NCBI GenBank assembly: GCA_014529385.2
Contig: CM043953.1
Coordinates: forward strand, 75,232,372-75,296,371
Reading direction: 5' to 3'
Source: Adiantum capillus-veneris
Taxonomy: Eukaryota > Streptophyta > Polypodiopsida > Polypodiales > Pteridaceae
DNA: 64,000 bases
Positions 1 through 15,552 of the stretch are shown here, piece after piece; position 1 is the first letter of the stretch, and every line of letters begins with the position of its first letter. The notes beneath the pieces are model-generated. The model had not been told where the DNA came from. It made no database searches and worked only from the letters and a program-made list of their open reading frames with translations. The position numbers were made by a program, and so were the translations under genes.

Positions 1-32
1 GAGGACACGCTTTCTTCAAAGGGAATAAGTAA

Positions 33-318
33 GTGAGTTGTTTGAAAACTCACTTACCCTTTATTATTTGTATAAGGACCAATTTAATGAGTTAGTGACC
101 AAGTTCAATGTGAACTTTGCCAAAGGTTAGTAACCTTTAAAATGTACATTAAAGGAGACCATTTGGGCCTTTAGTGAGTGAGTTGTTTGAAAACTCACTT
201 ACCCTTTATTATTTGTATAAGGACCAATTTAATAAGTTAGTGACCAAGTTCAATGTGAACTTGGCCAAAGGTTAGTAACCTTTAAAATGTACATTAAAGG
301 GGGCCATTTGGGCTTTTA
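33..318. repeat. 145-bp tandem duplication rich in palindromes
   Basis: Two head-to-tail copies with a period of 145 bases (about 33-177 and 178-318) differ at only a few positions. Each copy holds several short inverted repeats: GTGAGTT pairing with AACTCAC across seven bases, AAAGGTTA pairing with TAACCTTT around one base, CCAAGTTCA pairing with TGAACTTGG in the second copy (one mismatch in the first), and the palindrome AATGTACATT. The pair ends about 45 bases before a TATA-like palindrome. That layout resembles duplicated enhancer units in the U3 of a plant LTR, but the other LTR is not in the window, so this is inference. Confidence 0.8.
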
Positions 319-364
319 ACCCAACAAAGTGAACCCCACCCACCCCCTCCGTCAGTCCCCAAAA

Positions 365-378
365 CCCCTATATAGGGG
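365..378. promoter_or_regulatory. TATA-like palindrome CCCCTATATAGGGG
   Basis: A perfect 14-base palindrome with a TATATA core lies just downstream of the 145-bp tandem units. It may be the TATA box of an LTR promoter reading rightward. No transcript evidence is available and the palindrome itself gives no strand. Confidence 0.4.
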
Positions 379-380
379 AG

Positions 381-2283
381 AAGCAGGACTACCCGACCTA
401 GCCCTCATCCCCCGTGACCTATGATAAATCCTATAAATGGGAAATAAAAGAGAGGAAGTGGCTATTGACCACTAGCCTCTAGGACCCTGGGAAGTCACTA
501 GACTACAAGGGGGAAATCTACCCTATGGCCCAAGGAGCCTACATGGCTATAGAACTGAGCCAAAACCCAAGCTAAACTTTACTAGACACAACGCGACATG
601 AAACTGGGACCGACTATATGAATCTAAAGAGATGTATGAACTCTAATACCCCCTCTCAACTACAAGAAAGGAAGTCGGACCAAGGAGCTGGAGTGAGCAA
701 TCTGCAACTGGGTTTCGTGGACGAGGATATCTGCTACAGAACTCCGAAATCAAATAATACATGGCCAATATACCATCCAACCGCTAGCCCCAAAACCCGT
801 CTGGGAAGTACAATGTTGTCTGCAGAAAGTAAATCCAGCTCTATCAAGAATCTTCTCAACTTAATCGACTCATCTGCAGAAGGTACAATAGTGGACCGCT
901 CCAAGAGAATGCATCATAACTGAGGGTAAAGGCATAAACTACTGCTATCCGGATCATTTCCCAACTCTAAAGTACTCACTCAAAAGCTTTGCTCCAAAAG
1001 CTGCCAAAAAATCACCCTCGAGGAAAAGAGTTGGAAATTTGTATCTCCAGTCATATACCACATGCCAGAAACTTTAAGCTGCTCTAGGAGAAGTCCAAAG
1101 AATGGGACAATCGAGGCTACTAAGGAATGAGCAGCCTGATGACGAAGAACCAAAGACCTGCAGCAACGATGTTCTGCAAACTATATCTAAAGGAACTCCA
1201 TTAGAACTGAGAGTGAAAACTACTACCGATCTTCATCTGTCTGGAAAACCACCCGAGAGAATATCACCCGACTCTCAAAGTGAATTGTGCAGAAAGGAAC
1301 ACACATCAATACTAAGACTGCAGCTAACACTGCAAGATCAAGAGCTCTGCAAGAGAAGAACAAGGTGCTATAGAAAGCCACCAAATAGACTGTCAATCCT
1401 GTCCGCTGCACATAGAACCACAAGAGTAATTTCCCATCCATGAGTGACTAGCTTCTGTGTAATTTCCCGCCCATGAGTTGTGCACTGGCTCAAGACAATG
1501 CGCACCCACCCAAAAACTAAACAAGAAGCAAGGAGTTACGGGAAGGAGGAGATACCAAGCTTTGGTACTTGAGCTGGTGCTTGCGAGATCGCTGCCGTGA
1601 CGATTTCCCTTCGGCTCTCGAGATGAGTTCTGACTCCTCTGAGGAGGAGCGCTTGTGTTTGCAACGAATGCCAGTACTTCTGAAGCAGACTTGCTCTTGT
1701 TTGCAACCAGCAACACGAAGGAGAAGAGGACAACCGAAGCGCCCACGAAGAGCAGGCTGCGCCAAGGACGCGGACGAGGATGCCATGACCAATGGTTGCT
1801 AATGCTAATTACATATCAAGCAGGCGAGCAGGTCTGGTTCTGATTGAGTATATGTATGGTGTATGCTTGAAGAGTTCAATGCAGCGTTCGTTTGGTTTCT
1901 TTGGTTTTTATCTATGATTTTTTTTTTCCGCAACTTTTCATAGTCTAGTTATAATTTTCAAAAACAACTTGCAAAGTTTTGGGAAAAAACTTGTAATTTT
2001 CAATAGCCTAATTTTTTCTATTTGTTTAGAAAAATGTTATTTGGGAATAGTGGTTCGATGGAATGAATTACTTTGATTCAAATTCTCGCCTCCCAATGGA
2101 AAGGCGTCGATGTTTGGTTGGATATTTTGGCATGTGTGTGGCAAAGGCCCTACAATTTGGTTATGTTTTTTTTCCTTGGAGATACAATAATGATGGTTTG
2201 AAGTGGTGATCCTCTAAATCATTATTGATTTTTTTAATGCTAAATCATGAACTTAAGAAAACCAATGTTAACCATTAACCATT

Positions 2284-2284
<1 letters not shown>
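381..2284. other. Unassigned region, possible retroelement debris
   Basis: Short open frames on both strands (for example 618-923 and 1102-1443 on +, 1393-1746 on -) show no domain I recognise and are not mutually consistent. A C-rich segment near 648-657 looks like the complement of a polypurine tract. Bases 1560-1800 are GC-richer than the surroundings and could be a remnant exon, but I cannot assign it. From about 1850 on the sequence is AT-rich and I see no gene. Confidence 0.35.

Positions 2285-2352
<68 letters not shown>
2285..2352. repeat. Compound (CT)n(CA)n microsatellite
   Basis: About 23 CT units run directly into about 11 CA units with no interruption. The apparent serine/leucine-rich reading frame across it is a by-product of the repeat. 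Confidence 0.97.
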
Positions 2353-6071
<3,719 letters not shown>

Positions 6072-6404
6072 AACATCCCTTCAATGCCCCACAAATCAAA
6101 ACCTTCACTAATATCACAGGTCAATGTTGTCAATTTATAAACTTCTTTAAGGCTGATGGAGTTGGAGCAATGTTCAAAAGAAATCATTTTTCCAAACATA
6201 CAAAATTTCTTTCCTTAATTTTGTCAAGAGAAATTTTTTAAAAATTAGGTTATTTCTGGGTTTTTACACTATTTTTTGGCAAAAATTCTCCTTTTCTCCT
6301 TGCCCTGCGTAGGTGAATTTTGAAATTGAAAACTACACGATATTAACCTAAGATAACTTTTAAGTTTTTCTCGAACATAGAGTTGGGGGCATGTGTCACC
6401 CCTA

Positions 6405-6605
<201 letters not shown>

Positions 6606-6745
6606 TCCCCCAACCAATGAAGCGCATCAATTCATGCGATCTGCATTCGAGTGGAAGGGGTAGGGAAAGGTCTCAAAGTAACCTTTCCCTATAATGCGGG
6701 CAACTGCATGGCTACTGGCGGAGCCGAGAGCCATGCGAGAGCACG

Positions 6746-6897
6746 CATTGCAGTGGAAAGGTCACTTGTTGACCTTTCACAGCCATGTGTCGGGGGGACC
6801 AGATGGCAGTCAGCTCGTTTGCATTGCAGTGGAAAGGTCACTTGGTGACCTTTCACAGCCATGTGTCGGAGGGACCAGATGGCAGTCAGCTCGCGCA
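6746..6897. repeat. 76-bp tandem repeat with an internal hairpin
   Basis: Two adjacent 76-base copies (6746-6821 and 6822-6897) are nearly identical. Each contains an inverted repeat, perfect in the second copy: GAAAGGTCAC and GTGACCTTTC separated by TTG. A related but different inverted repeat, GGGAAAGGT with ACCTTTCCC, lies just upstream at about 6662-6690. The following segment to 7424 has no supported gene. Confidence 0.85.
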
Positions 6898-7424
6898 GCT
6901 TCTTTGTTTTGGTTTGAGCGTAATCGGTAGATGGTAGCTAGGTTGACATTTGAACAGCACTGCATGACTGCAGGCACAACTACGCTAACAGTGGCGAGAC
7001 GGCAGTGTTGCAACTGTGCTGACAATGGCAAATTCCCAGTGCTTGCGTGGCGAACATCGGATGCCTGCAAAAATTGAGATTCCGTGCGCTAATGTGTCGG
7101 CCTGCGCAGTCATTCCGACAGCTGAACTGAAGAATTTTGATTGGGCAATAGCGCCAATATTCCAAGGGCTGACGTGTCGATGATCGAGTAGCTGCATCAG
7201 TGGATTCCGCAGAGGAAAGCGTAGCAGATGGACGGCTGTAATGCGTTGCCCCCCAACCATGATGGTCCCATCAACTCTGCTTCTGCTACATTGCGAGCAG
7301 AATTTTTTGAATGGCTTCTTGGACCTAGTGAAGGCCTATCTTGTCAAAATCAAGAGCGTCACCTGCTGGGGATGGCGACTGCTCATCAGATGCACCAATA
7401 TCTCTCTGGGAATCTACTCACCTG

Positions 7425-7434
7425 AAGAGGACCA
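7425..7434. repeat. Left target site duplication of the LINE
   Basis: AAGAGGACCA here matches AAGAGGACCA at 21659-21668, immediately after the poly-A run. The first two A of the right copy are ambiguous with the tail. A pair of this length flanking a poly-A-ended element is what target-primed reverse transcription leaves. Confidence 0.7.
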
Positions 7435-7579
7435 CTGAAAAGATGTCACCAACTTTTGGAAGAAAGACCGCAAAGAGAGAGCTTAAGCTGTCTTAGCGAT
7501 GGCCTAACCCTAGACTAGACTTAACAAGTCGCGTCAGGGGCGTAACCCTCGAGGTTACGCCCACTAAGTTAGTCCCCTC

Positions 7580-9043
7580 ATGTCTTCTCCACACGAGTCT
7601 GCATGCAACTTCACTTCTTCGTCCCCGAATTCTTGGCACCCTGACAACCCCCTTCCCCATCGCAGCCTGGTGCTCGACAACTCCCCGCAGGAAAATGTGC
7701 TGTTGAAGACAGCCCCGTTTCACGAAGTACTGAAAGCGCTTCCACATGGCCTCGCGCAGAAGCTCAAAGCGTCATTCTCAACAGGCAACAATGGTCTCCC
7801 CTCCTCGTCATACCATCCCCAAAGAGCTGCAGAAGGAGGTGAAGAAGCTTATCAACCAGGCCCCTATCACCAAGAAGATAAGCTTCCCGAGGAGCTTTTC
7901 GGGAGAGCAGGCGAAGGAGCTTCTGGAGGATGCTCTCAACGAGGTCTCGGAGGTAAGCCCTTCGTCACTCTGCCTGCTTCTCAGATTAGAAAGAAAGAAA
8001 AAGATCTTGAAGAAAGGGCTCTGATAGGTCTCCTAGCCGGACCCCGTCCCCCTGTAGAGTCCCTCAGAAACTGGATTAGAAATCAATGGGGGCCCTTAGA
8101 GGCAGAAGTGGAAACGATTCAGGCGTTACCAAAAGACCACTATCTGTTCGTCTTCAAAACTGCAGCCATGGCTTTTTCTGTGCTAAGCCATGGGCAGTGG
8201 GTCATTAGGTCTTCACCTCTAAGTCTGTTTCGCTGGCACAAAGAATTTAACCCAGAACACTCGGCTTTAGTCAATTACTCTATCTGGGTCGAATTCCCAA
8301 ACCTACCGATGCATTACCATGCCCACTTAGCTGAGATTGGGGCCCCCTTAGGTAAGGTCCTAGGGGGTAGACAGAAGACTAACTATGTCCCTTCATGGCA
8401 CCCCCAAGTGCTAATAGAAATGGACATCTCAAGGGATCTCCCCACTGCCATTGACATCTTTACAGACGATGGAGAACTGTTCGATCAAGAAATAACCTAT
8501 AAATACTTGCCTAATGTGTGCTTTCACTATGGGGACAAAGACCACTATGTCAAAAACTCTCTGATTAAATTCCCCCCAGCTCCTTCTTCTGAACCAGTAG
8601 AAAGCAAGGAACAAGGCCCGCAAGAAGGGGCAGGCAAGTTCATCACGGTCACTCACGGGAGAGGAAAATATTCTCCTTAGAAGCAGAATAAAGAAAAACC
8701 TAGACCCAAAACTTGGCAGCCTAACAGATTTTTGGTACTGGCTCCACTCAATGGGTTCGATGAAAAAGAGTTGCTTGAATCAAAGGTTTCCGAATCCGAT
8801 GCTGAGGAATCTCTCCCTGCGGAATTAGAGTCCCAGGTGAATAGAATGGACGAAGATTCCCTTATCGATCTTAATCTAGCCACCCCACAACTTGCAACAA
8901 CGAATAAGGAAAACATTCCCCCCTCTGCAGCCCTGGCACCTATGCAGATTCAGAAAGACAACAAGAGGACTCACGAACCTGTCGGTCAGAAGAATGTAAA
9001 ATCCCCGGCCAACAAAGCCAAAAAAAGACAAACGGGTGCATAG
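7580..9043 (+). pseudogene. LINE ORF1 (DUF4283/CCHC RNA-binding protein), one in-frame stop
   Basis: ORF1 of plant L1 elements is a nucleic-acid-binding chaperone of the retrotransposition particle. A serine/proline-rich N-terminus is followed from about residue 150 by a DUF4283-like region (motifs ALPKDHYLFVF and SLFRWHKEFNPEH) and near residue 313 by a decayed zinc knuckle. Its first Cys and His are kept, but the second Cys is Tyr and the last is lost. A TAG at 8678-8680 interrupts the frame, which then continues to 9043 as an acidic then lysine-rich tail. The stop of ORF1 directly abuts the ATG of ORF2. Assignment rests on the order of features and the DUF4283-like motifs. Confidence 0.8.
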
Positions 9044-10322
9044 ATGAGAGTTGTCAATTGGAATGTCAAGGGGCTTACTGAGCCCACTAAATCCAAGAAA
9101 ATAAAAGCCTAGGTTACTGACAATCCTGTGGACATTATTTCTCTTCAAGAGATCAAGGTCACGGGTGAGGACTCTACCAGAAGACTCAAAGAAATATCGC
9201 AATCATTACAATGGTTCTCTTCATCTCATCAAAGGGGATCTGGAGGCACCTCGATAAAGGTTCCTCACTCCTTTCTCCCTCATGTGCCCATTGTGCTAGG
9301 AGGGGAGCACTGGGTGGTTGTTAGTATAGTGGTGCCTATTAAATGCATTTTGGTCTCGGTGTATGCTGCAGGATCTACTGCCCAAAGAAGCAAGTTATGG
9401 GAGGAATTGTCTCAGGTCAAAGGGGACATCCTCATGATGGGCGACTTCAACATGGTTGAATCATCTCTAGACAGGTTCCTTGGTAAAGGCACGGTCATCA
9501 ATGGTAGCGAGAAGGCTGCGTGGGACAGATTGAAAGACAGTCTTGAGCTGTGGGACATAGGAGAAGAGGGATGCTTCTCCTGGTAGAATTACTCGAGAGG
9601 GGAGAATGCTAGGAAAGCCCATCTTGACTGTAGCTACATTTCTTTTCCCCTGGCTAACTTGTTCACTAGGGTCAAAAGCAAAGTCAAGTACAACTCCTGC
9701 ATCTCTGATCATTATCCAGTGGTGTCCGTAATCGACCAAAAAGTTGGAAAGATTCGTAACCAATGGTTTCACACCGACCCTGCCCTTTTCAAGCTCCTGA
9801 TGGTTCAAGAGGCCATATGCAAGGTTTGGCAGTCCAAATTTTCTTTAGCTAACAGCCCGGCTGCAGCTTGGTCAGAAGCATGTCAGAGTAACACAAAAAC
9901 TTCTCTCCAAATTTAGGAAGGAGGTCACTTCAATCAAGAGGAAGAGAAGGGACCAGCTTGACATCTCCCTAAGCGAGCTTGAATCAGGGCCTCAGAATGA
10001 AACCATTCAGATCTCTATTTCCGAATTAAGGTCCAAACTTAAGTAGGAAGAAGATCTTGCCCTTAAACATGCCTCGTTTTTTTTTAGTGAGTGGTGGGCT
10101 GGAAAGGTTGACCGACCAACCAAAGAAATGTTCAAAATGCTGAGGAAAAAACATGTTGGAGAGGCCACCCCTCTTTTCACTGACTCAGATAGTACAATTC
10201 AGACAGAAGAAGAAAACATCAGCTATATGAGAGGCCACTTTGAGCAACTCTTCAGCCCCAAGGAGATGCTCTCTGAACCAGTCAGCCGAGCAAGGGAAAT
10301 TGTGTGGAAACATAGGTGTAGA
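9044..10322 (+). pseudogene. LINE ORF2, 5' half: endonuclease domain, broken
   Basis: The frame opens with MRVVNWNVKGL, the usual start of a plant L1 endonuclease (exonuclease-endonuclease-phosphatase fold) that nicks the target DNA. Visible active-site motifs are SLQEIK near residue 33, MGDFNMV near residue 130 and SDHYPVV near residue 223. In-frame TAG codons occur at 9110 and 9584, and the frame is lost near 9890-9914, after which another frame (10128 on) continues into the linker before the reverse transcriptase. The ORF stops being LINE sequence at 10322, where the LTR element is inserted, and resumes at 19234. Confidence 0.85.
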
Positions 10323-10327
10323 GTTAT
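10323..10327. repeat. Target site duplication GTTAT (left)
   Basis: GTTAT directly before the left LTR equals GTTAT at 19229-19233 directly after the right LTR. A 5-base duplication is typical for plant LTR retrotransposons, and it proves the insertion into ORF2 of the LINE. Confidence 0.93.
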
Positions 10328-10577
10328 TGTGCGCTCCTTGCCGCACTGTCGAAGCAAGGGACTTGCCGATACACCGTATGCGAGCCACAAACGGCTCCTA
10401 GCACACAACAAGCCTAAACTAGCAAGCTCAAGGAAACAAAGGGTGTGTCACTCACCGCTCTACGCTCGCCTTCGTGGTGGATTCCTCGCCGCGATGAAGA
10501 AGAAGCTGCAGTCGTGCCGTGCTCAACCGCTTCGTCGCCGTCGTGCCTTCGTAATGCTCGATCGCACACACACTCTC

Positions 10578-10612
<35 letters not shown>

Positions 10613-10909
10613 AGGAGGTGAAGAAGAAGAAGAAGATGGAGATGGAGCAAGAGCACTCTTCTATTGCACAAATGAGAGAATGAGTAAAAATTAGGTTTAG
10701 TTGGCTTTTATAGGAGCTCACCCCATTCACACTTGGGCGCCCATGCTTAACCAACTAATCCCTTGAATGTCCAAGTTAAAGTGCGCCTCTCATCGGCGAT
10801 CACTCTACCTTTCCCTATTGGTCCGACAAGCCCGGTACCTGACTCTACCAAATACATAATACGCGTCCATCGTAGGCGATAGGGTGTCCGTGTGCCGTGA
10901 GGGTTAACA
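10328..10909 (-). repeat. 3' LTR of the gag-protease element
   Basis: On the minus strand it starts TGTTAACCC and ends in CA. It matches 18649-19228 with about eight substitutions by eye, mostly transitions, and one CA-unit length difference. It contains a (CT)n(CA)n microsatellite at about 10575-10612. Confidence 0.95.
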
Positions 10910-10921
10910 TGCCCCCCTTCC
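10910..10921 (-). promoter_or_regulatory. Polypurine tract of the gag-protease element
   Basis: The + strand reads TGCCCCCCTTCC just inside the left LTR, so the minus strand is a purine run ending at the 3' LTR. This is where plus-strand DNA synthesis of the element would be primed. Confidence 0.75.
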
Positions 10922-12541
10922 TGATGTAGATTCCGTCCTCGGAAGCTATTGAGTTGAAGCTGGTTCGTCGAGGTGGAAGAGCATTTGATATGAATGTCCT
11001 TAGCCTTCTTCAGTCACTGCAAAATCAAACAACATTGGCACAGTAATTGCATTCTCTTAAAAAGCATATGCAGTTTTAGGTAGACACATTGATTGGTCAA
11101 AGAATTTCAAACAATTTGTTAGCAATGAACATTAAATTGCAATGTAATCAAATGCATAAACAGATGTAAAGGTAAAAAATTAAACAAGTCTGGGGTCGCT
11201 AATTTGACGGTCGAAAGGCACTAGAGATCGAATATTAATACCATGGGTAAGCTTCTTAATTTTCAGTGGTCAATTAAGTTGTTTAATCGCGAGAGCCAAG
11301 TATTGATGTTCGAGGGCTGACTAGAGGCTATATCTAGAAAACCTTGTAGTTAAGCTACCATAAAAGGAATTTCTCATGAAATCATCGCCTGACTGATTAC
11401 TTTTTCTTTGACCCCCCAAAGTCTTTTCACATTGATTCAATTATGATGTGTGTGCTTATTTTGTATGCCTTGGGTTTTTTGCTTCTCAAGGAAAAGCGCC
11501 CACACTGGGAACCTCTAGGGCTCTAGTACCATAGGCAATACATGTGAGTGAAGTACCAAATCAAGCTGAGATTTCTCTTCCAGCTTAAAATTTTACATTG
11601 TAGCACTTTGATTTTTTGTTTGTTCATTTTCAGCATTTTAATTTTGTAACTTTGGGGGGTCATATAACACTGATACACTCCCCAGGCTCATCACATTAGT
11701 AAACTCCCTTTATAATACTTAAGCTAAAGGTCAATAGGGTTAAGCCCACTAGAAAGCCCTAGTACATTTCATACAATGCTGCCTAAATCGGATTAAGAAC
11801 CCAAGTAACCATTGCTTATTAGGAAGGCATTCCCCACGGTATTAAGAGAAGATTTCTAATACCTAGCCTGGTCAAACTAGCTTAGTCGGACTGCTTGATT
11901 TTTAAACCTAGACAAGTGATTATGACAAAACATTACATTGAATTAAATGTTTGATACTAAGCCAATGCGCTGAATATTATGCTACCAATCACAATCAAAG
12001 CAGACAAACATGGATGCAAAAAAGATAAGGGCAATGCTAATGGACAAGAAACACCTGTTTGTGTCGATGGTCGCGCTTGATTTGAAGTGTGAACGAGAGA
12101 AAGGTTCCATGAAGGTCCAAATCCTAACCACAGCAACACGTTCCTGTACACACTATGAAACACAAACAATACCTCTAGGAGGCACATCAGTGGGAAAAGA
12201 TAACTTCGCTAATCTCTCAACTCTAAAACAGAAACACTCCTATCGTACTAATCTTACCTTACCCTCCATCACTCAAGTGATGAGGATCAAAGGTTTTTTA
12301 TGGCATAGGTTTCTGTTTCACTGTACCAGATGTGACATGTGTAGGTCTGAGTCAATGTTTTGACTTTTAATGTGCATACTTGTTTGCTAATTGCTCTTGC
12401 TCTTTTTTTTTTTTTTTTTTGAGTATAAAGCTTTATATGTACATTCCCTAAGATTGGTGATTGAGAGGTCAGGGAAAAAGGTTGAGAGGGAAACAAATGA
12501 ATGAGGACTGTCAGCAAACACTCCCCCCTTCCTTGGGTAGA
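10922..12541. other. Non-coding 3' interior of the gag-protease element
   Basis: This stretch lies where reverse transcriptase, RNase H and integrase would sit in an autonomous element. I see no such motif on either strand. It holds an 18-base poly-T at 12403-12420 and short random frames only. Confidence 0.6.
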
Positions 12542-12772
12542 TCATACCGTTTGAAATGAGCTTGTCACCCTTTGAAACCAATTGTTCCAGTTGGTAATAG
12601 GTGAGGATTTTTGCCAGTAGTTTTCTATTACCCTAGGTGCCTCGTCAAGTTGCAAGGGTGGTAAGGTACTCTCCCAGGATCGAACTTGAAGTGGTTCATT
12701 AGGTGATTCTTGAACACTGGGAGGTGTGGGTTCTTTTGTAGCTTCATGGAGGTCCACTACTATAGATGGAGG

Positions 12773-15358
12773 CTATGTAGAAGCTTTTACCTCTATGGAT
12801 GTATTACATGAGGAGCTAGAAGCTTCATGGGACTCCCCCCTTCCTGAGCTAGGTGGAACAAATCGTTCTTTCTTTGGTACCCAAACTAGCTCGGGAGCGG
12901 GTGTGTAGCATTCTGTGATTTTTTCCTTTCCACGATCATTGATTCGTTTTGGAGCTACGGGATTGGGCTCACTTGGGTCAGGTGATAGGTAAGAGCACAA
13001 TCTACGTTTTGGCACCCAGATTTGATCATTTCCTTGATAGTAGCCTTGGGCTTCCAATAGTCGTTTAGGGATCCATCGCAACATTTTCTTACTTTTCTTG
13101 GAGCAAGTGGTACGTTTCTTACAAGGCTTCTGTTTTTTAGCACTAGCTATGGTCACTAAAGAAGCTTTAGGGACCCACTTGTATGTTTTCTTCGTGACAT
13201 TAGGATGAGTCTTGTCGGAAGCGATATGCATTGCTTGTAGCATATTTAAGGGTACATGCATTTCATCCCCCTCAGGTGTTACCCAGGTCGTCCCCCTATT
13301 TCCCCAAGTGTCTATGGTTGATGCTAGGTGGACCCAATCTACGTTGTCTGACTCAGTCATACCCGGTAACACATCCATATAAGGAGAATCTTGGCCAATG
13401 TCTGTATCCTTCTTACAAGTGTAACAATATTGTAGTGGAGCCGAGTGAACTGTGGTGTCAGAGCGATGATCAATAATGGTTTTACTCCCTAAGGGGTGTA
13501 CCTTACCAGTCACCAAATCCACTCTAAGGACAGAGTCTTGGAATTGCAAATAGACATGATTTTTAGACCAATCGTGAACCATTTGTGCTTCCCTCATGAA
13601 TGGTCGTCCTAAAATCATTTCATATGTCATAAGGTGTTTAGAGAAATCCATTACAATGAACGTATGTCGTACCTTGTGTCCTAGAACTTTGATCTTAAGA
13701 TCCTTGAGCATCCCCATAGGTTTGGCTATGGTACCATTTGCCATCTTTACCACAATGTTAGTAACACTGAGGCGGGGTTTTCCCATGGATTCCCAACAAT
13801 CTTTTGTAACGATGCTAACTCCCGCACCACCATCAAGAATTCCCTTTATAGTTAATCCCTTGGTAGTGATGGGTAGGGTCGCATTAGACTCGTCGCCTTC
13901 AAAATACTGCCCTAATTCGTTAATGGGTACCTCAATCACAGACTCGTGTCCATCTAAGTCAAGTGATTGCACATGATTTTCCTCATCAATCATAATCGAG
14001 TCAGGCCTATTTGGTTGTGCAAACTGCGGTAATCCCGTTCGTAGCTCTCCGTTAAGGAATGCTCGAAGTGCAAGGAATAACTCAGGATCTCCATACAGCT
14101 TTGCTATGATCGTGGTTCGAATCTCAGAAGACATGAAGTCCACTAGTTTGGCAACATTCATTGGCGTTTTGCAGGGTGTAGGTCCTTGACTAGGAACTGG
14201 TGAGGATGGAATCTCATATTCCTCAATGGGATCAGGTATTCCTTCGTTAAACATCCTTTCCAACAAGAAGGGTGTATGCTCACTTTCTGATGTCCTGTCC
14301 TCACTCCCTTCTTGGATGATACTAGATATGGCTAACGGTCTATGGTTCATGTGGGGTGTATGAACTTGCGTGGGAAACACTGTGTCATGAATTTTGACCT
14401 GCATGGGTTCTGGTTCTAGTTTCCTTTGAGTCTCCTCCACTAAACCTCTTAGATGTCTCACTTGCTCAATCTCGTCTACTGGGTTTGGATACGTCCCAAT
14501 CTTCTTTTTACGATTCTTCCCTTTTTGCCCCTGCGGTTTATCTTGGGGGTCTTGGATTGGATTTGGAAACACTTGTGGTGTTTTCAGAGGCTCTTTATGG
14601 TTTTCTCTTATTCGGTTTTCATTTGGTTCCATGTTACGGTTTTCTTTGTCGGTCTTTCCCTTTGTGGTATTGGTTTTAGTCTCCATTGTCTCGACTGAAT
14701 CTGAATCATCCTCGAGGTCATTCATATACACGGGGTCATCTCCTGTTCCTATGTTTGTTTTGGAACTTGGCTTTGAATTTTCCGTATTCTGTGACTTCTT
14801 CCTTCGTGTCTTCTTTTTCTTTGCTTGGATAACTGACGCGGTATCTCTCTCTTCGAGGATATGGCCTGGCCCTTGAAGCATGGACCGTGTAATCGCATAA
14901 GCGGGTGCGACGGGTGGTATTGGCGATGTCACACTAGCAATTTCGACCAAATTCAGGGGTGTGATTTTAGGCGCATTTGGGTTATAGGGGCATTGGGCAA
15001 TCAAGTGATCTATGCCACAACGATTACATGTGAGTATTGGCATTGCAGACGTGCTCCCTTGATTCATTTGCATCTGTGCAGCATTCTTTTGCAGCCTAAT
15101 AGGACACTCCGCTACTCGATGTGGTCCACCACACTCGTAGCATTGAAGAGGTGGCCTCCTAGCCTGGGTGTTGATATTTTGAACTCTGGATGCGAGAGCA
15201 GCAGCTTGATAAACCGGCTTGACTTGCCCCCAACAATCTTCCATGTAGTATATAGGACACTCTTCCAATGTATCAAGTCCGTAGGCAATACTAGTGTCTA
15301 TTTCCTCCTCACAGCCATCTGCATAAGCATTTGATGGCTCGCAACCCACTTGGTTCAT
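12773..15358 (-). pseudogene. Zinc-knuckle and aspartic protease region (gag-pro), shifted frame
   Basis: Two Cys-rich knuckles open the frame (CYECGGPHRVAECP near residues 72-85, CNRCGIDHLIAQCP near 111-124), then a charged low-complexity stretch. A retropepsin-like domain follows from about residue 505 to 600, with the active-site segment ILDGGAG at residue 509 (Gly where Ser or Thr is usual) and the flap-end motif ILGRPF near 581. The protease would cut the Gag polyprotein inside the particle. The C-terminal part is Lys/Pro-rich with repeated WVPK motifs. The frame is offset from gag by what looks like a one-base deletion near 15555, and a TAG lies just upstream near 15386. Confidence 0.8.
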
Positions 15359-15552
15359 AGGGGCGACTCTTGGATGCGGGGGCTACGGTCCTAGCACAGG
15401 AGGTGGTAGCGGTGTAGCTTGTACAACATTTTGAGATCTAGGGACCATGTGTTGCAGTAGTTGCTCAACAGGTGGAGTAGGCATCAATACAGGAGCTCGA
15501 GGTGCATCCGTCCAGGCTACAGGTGGTCTATTTGCCATCATACGTTTGATCA

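Noticed and set aside
618-1443. Two + strand frames of about 100 codons as host genes
   Set aside because: No recognisable domain, no consistent neighbouring frame, and the region resembles retroelement debris.
14453-15334. Open frames on the + strand opposite the protease region
   Set aside because: Shadows of the minus-strand gag-pro frame, which has zinc knuckles and a protease motif.
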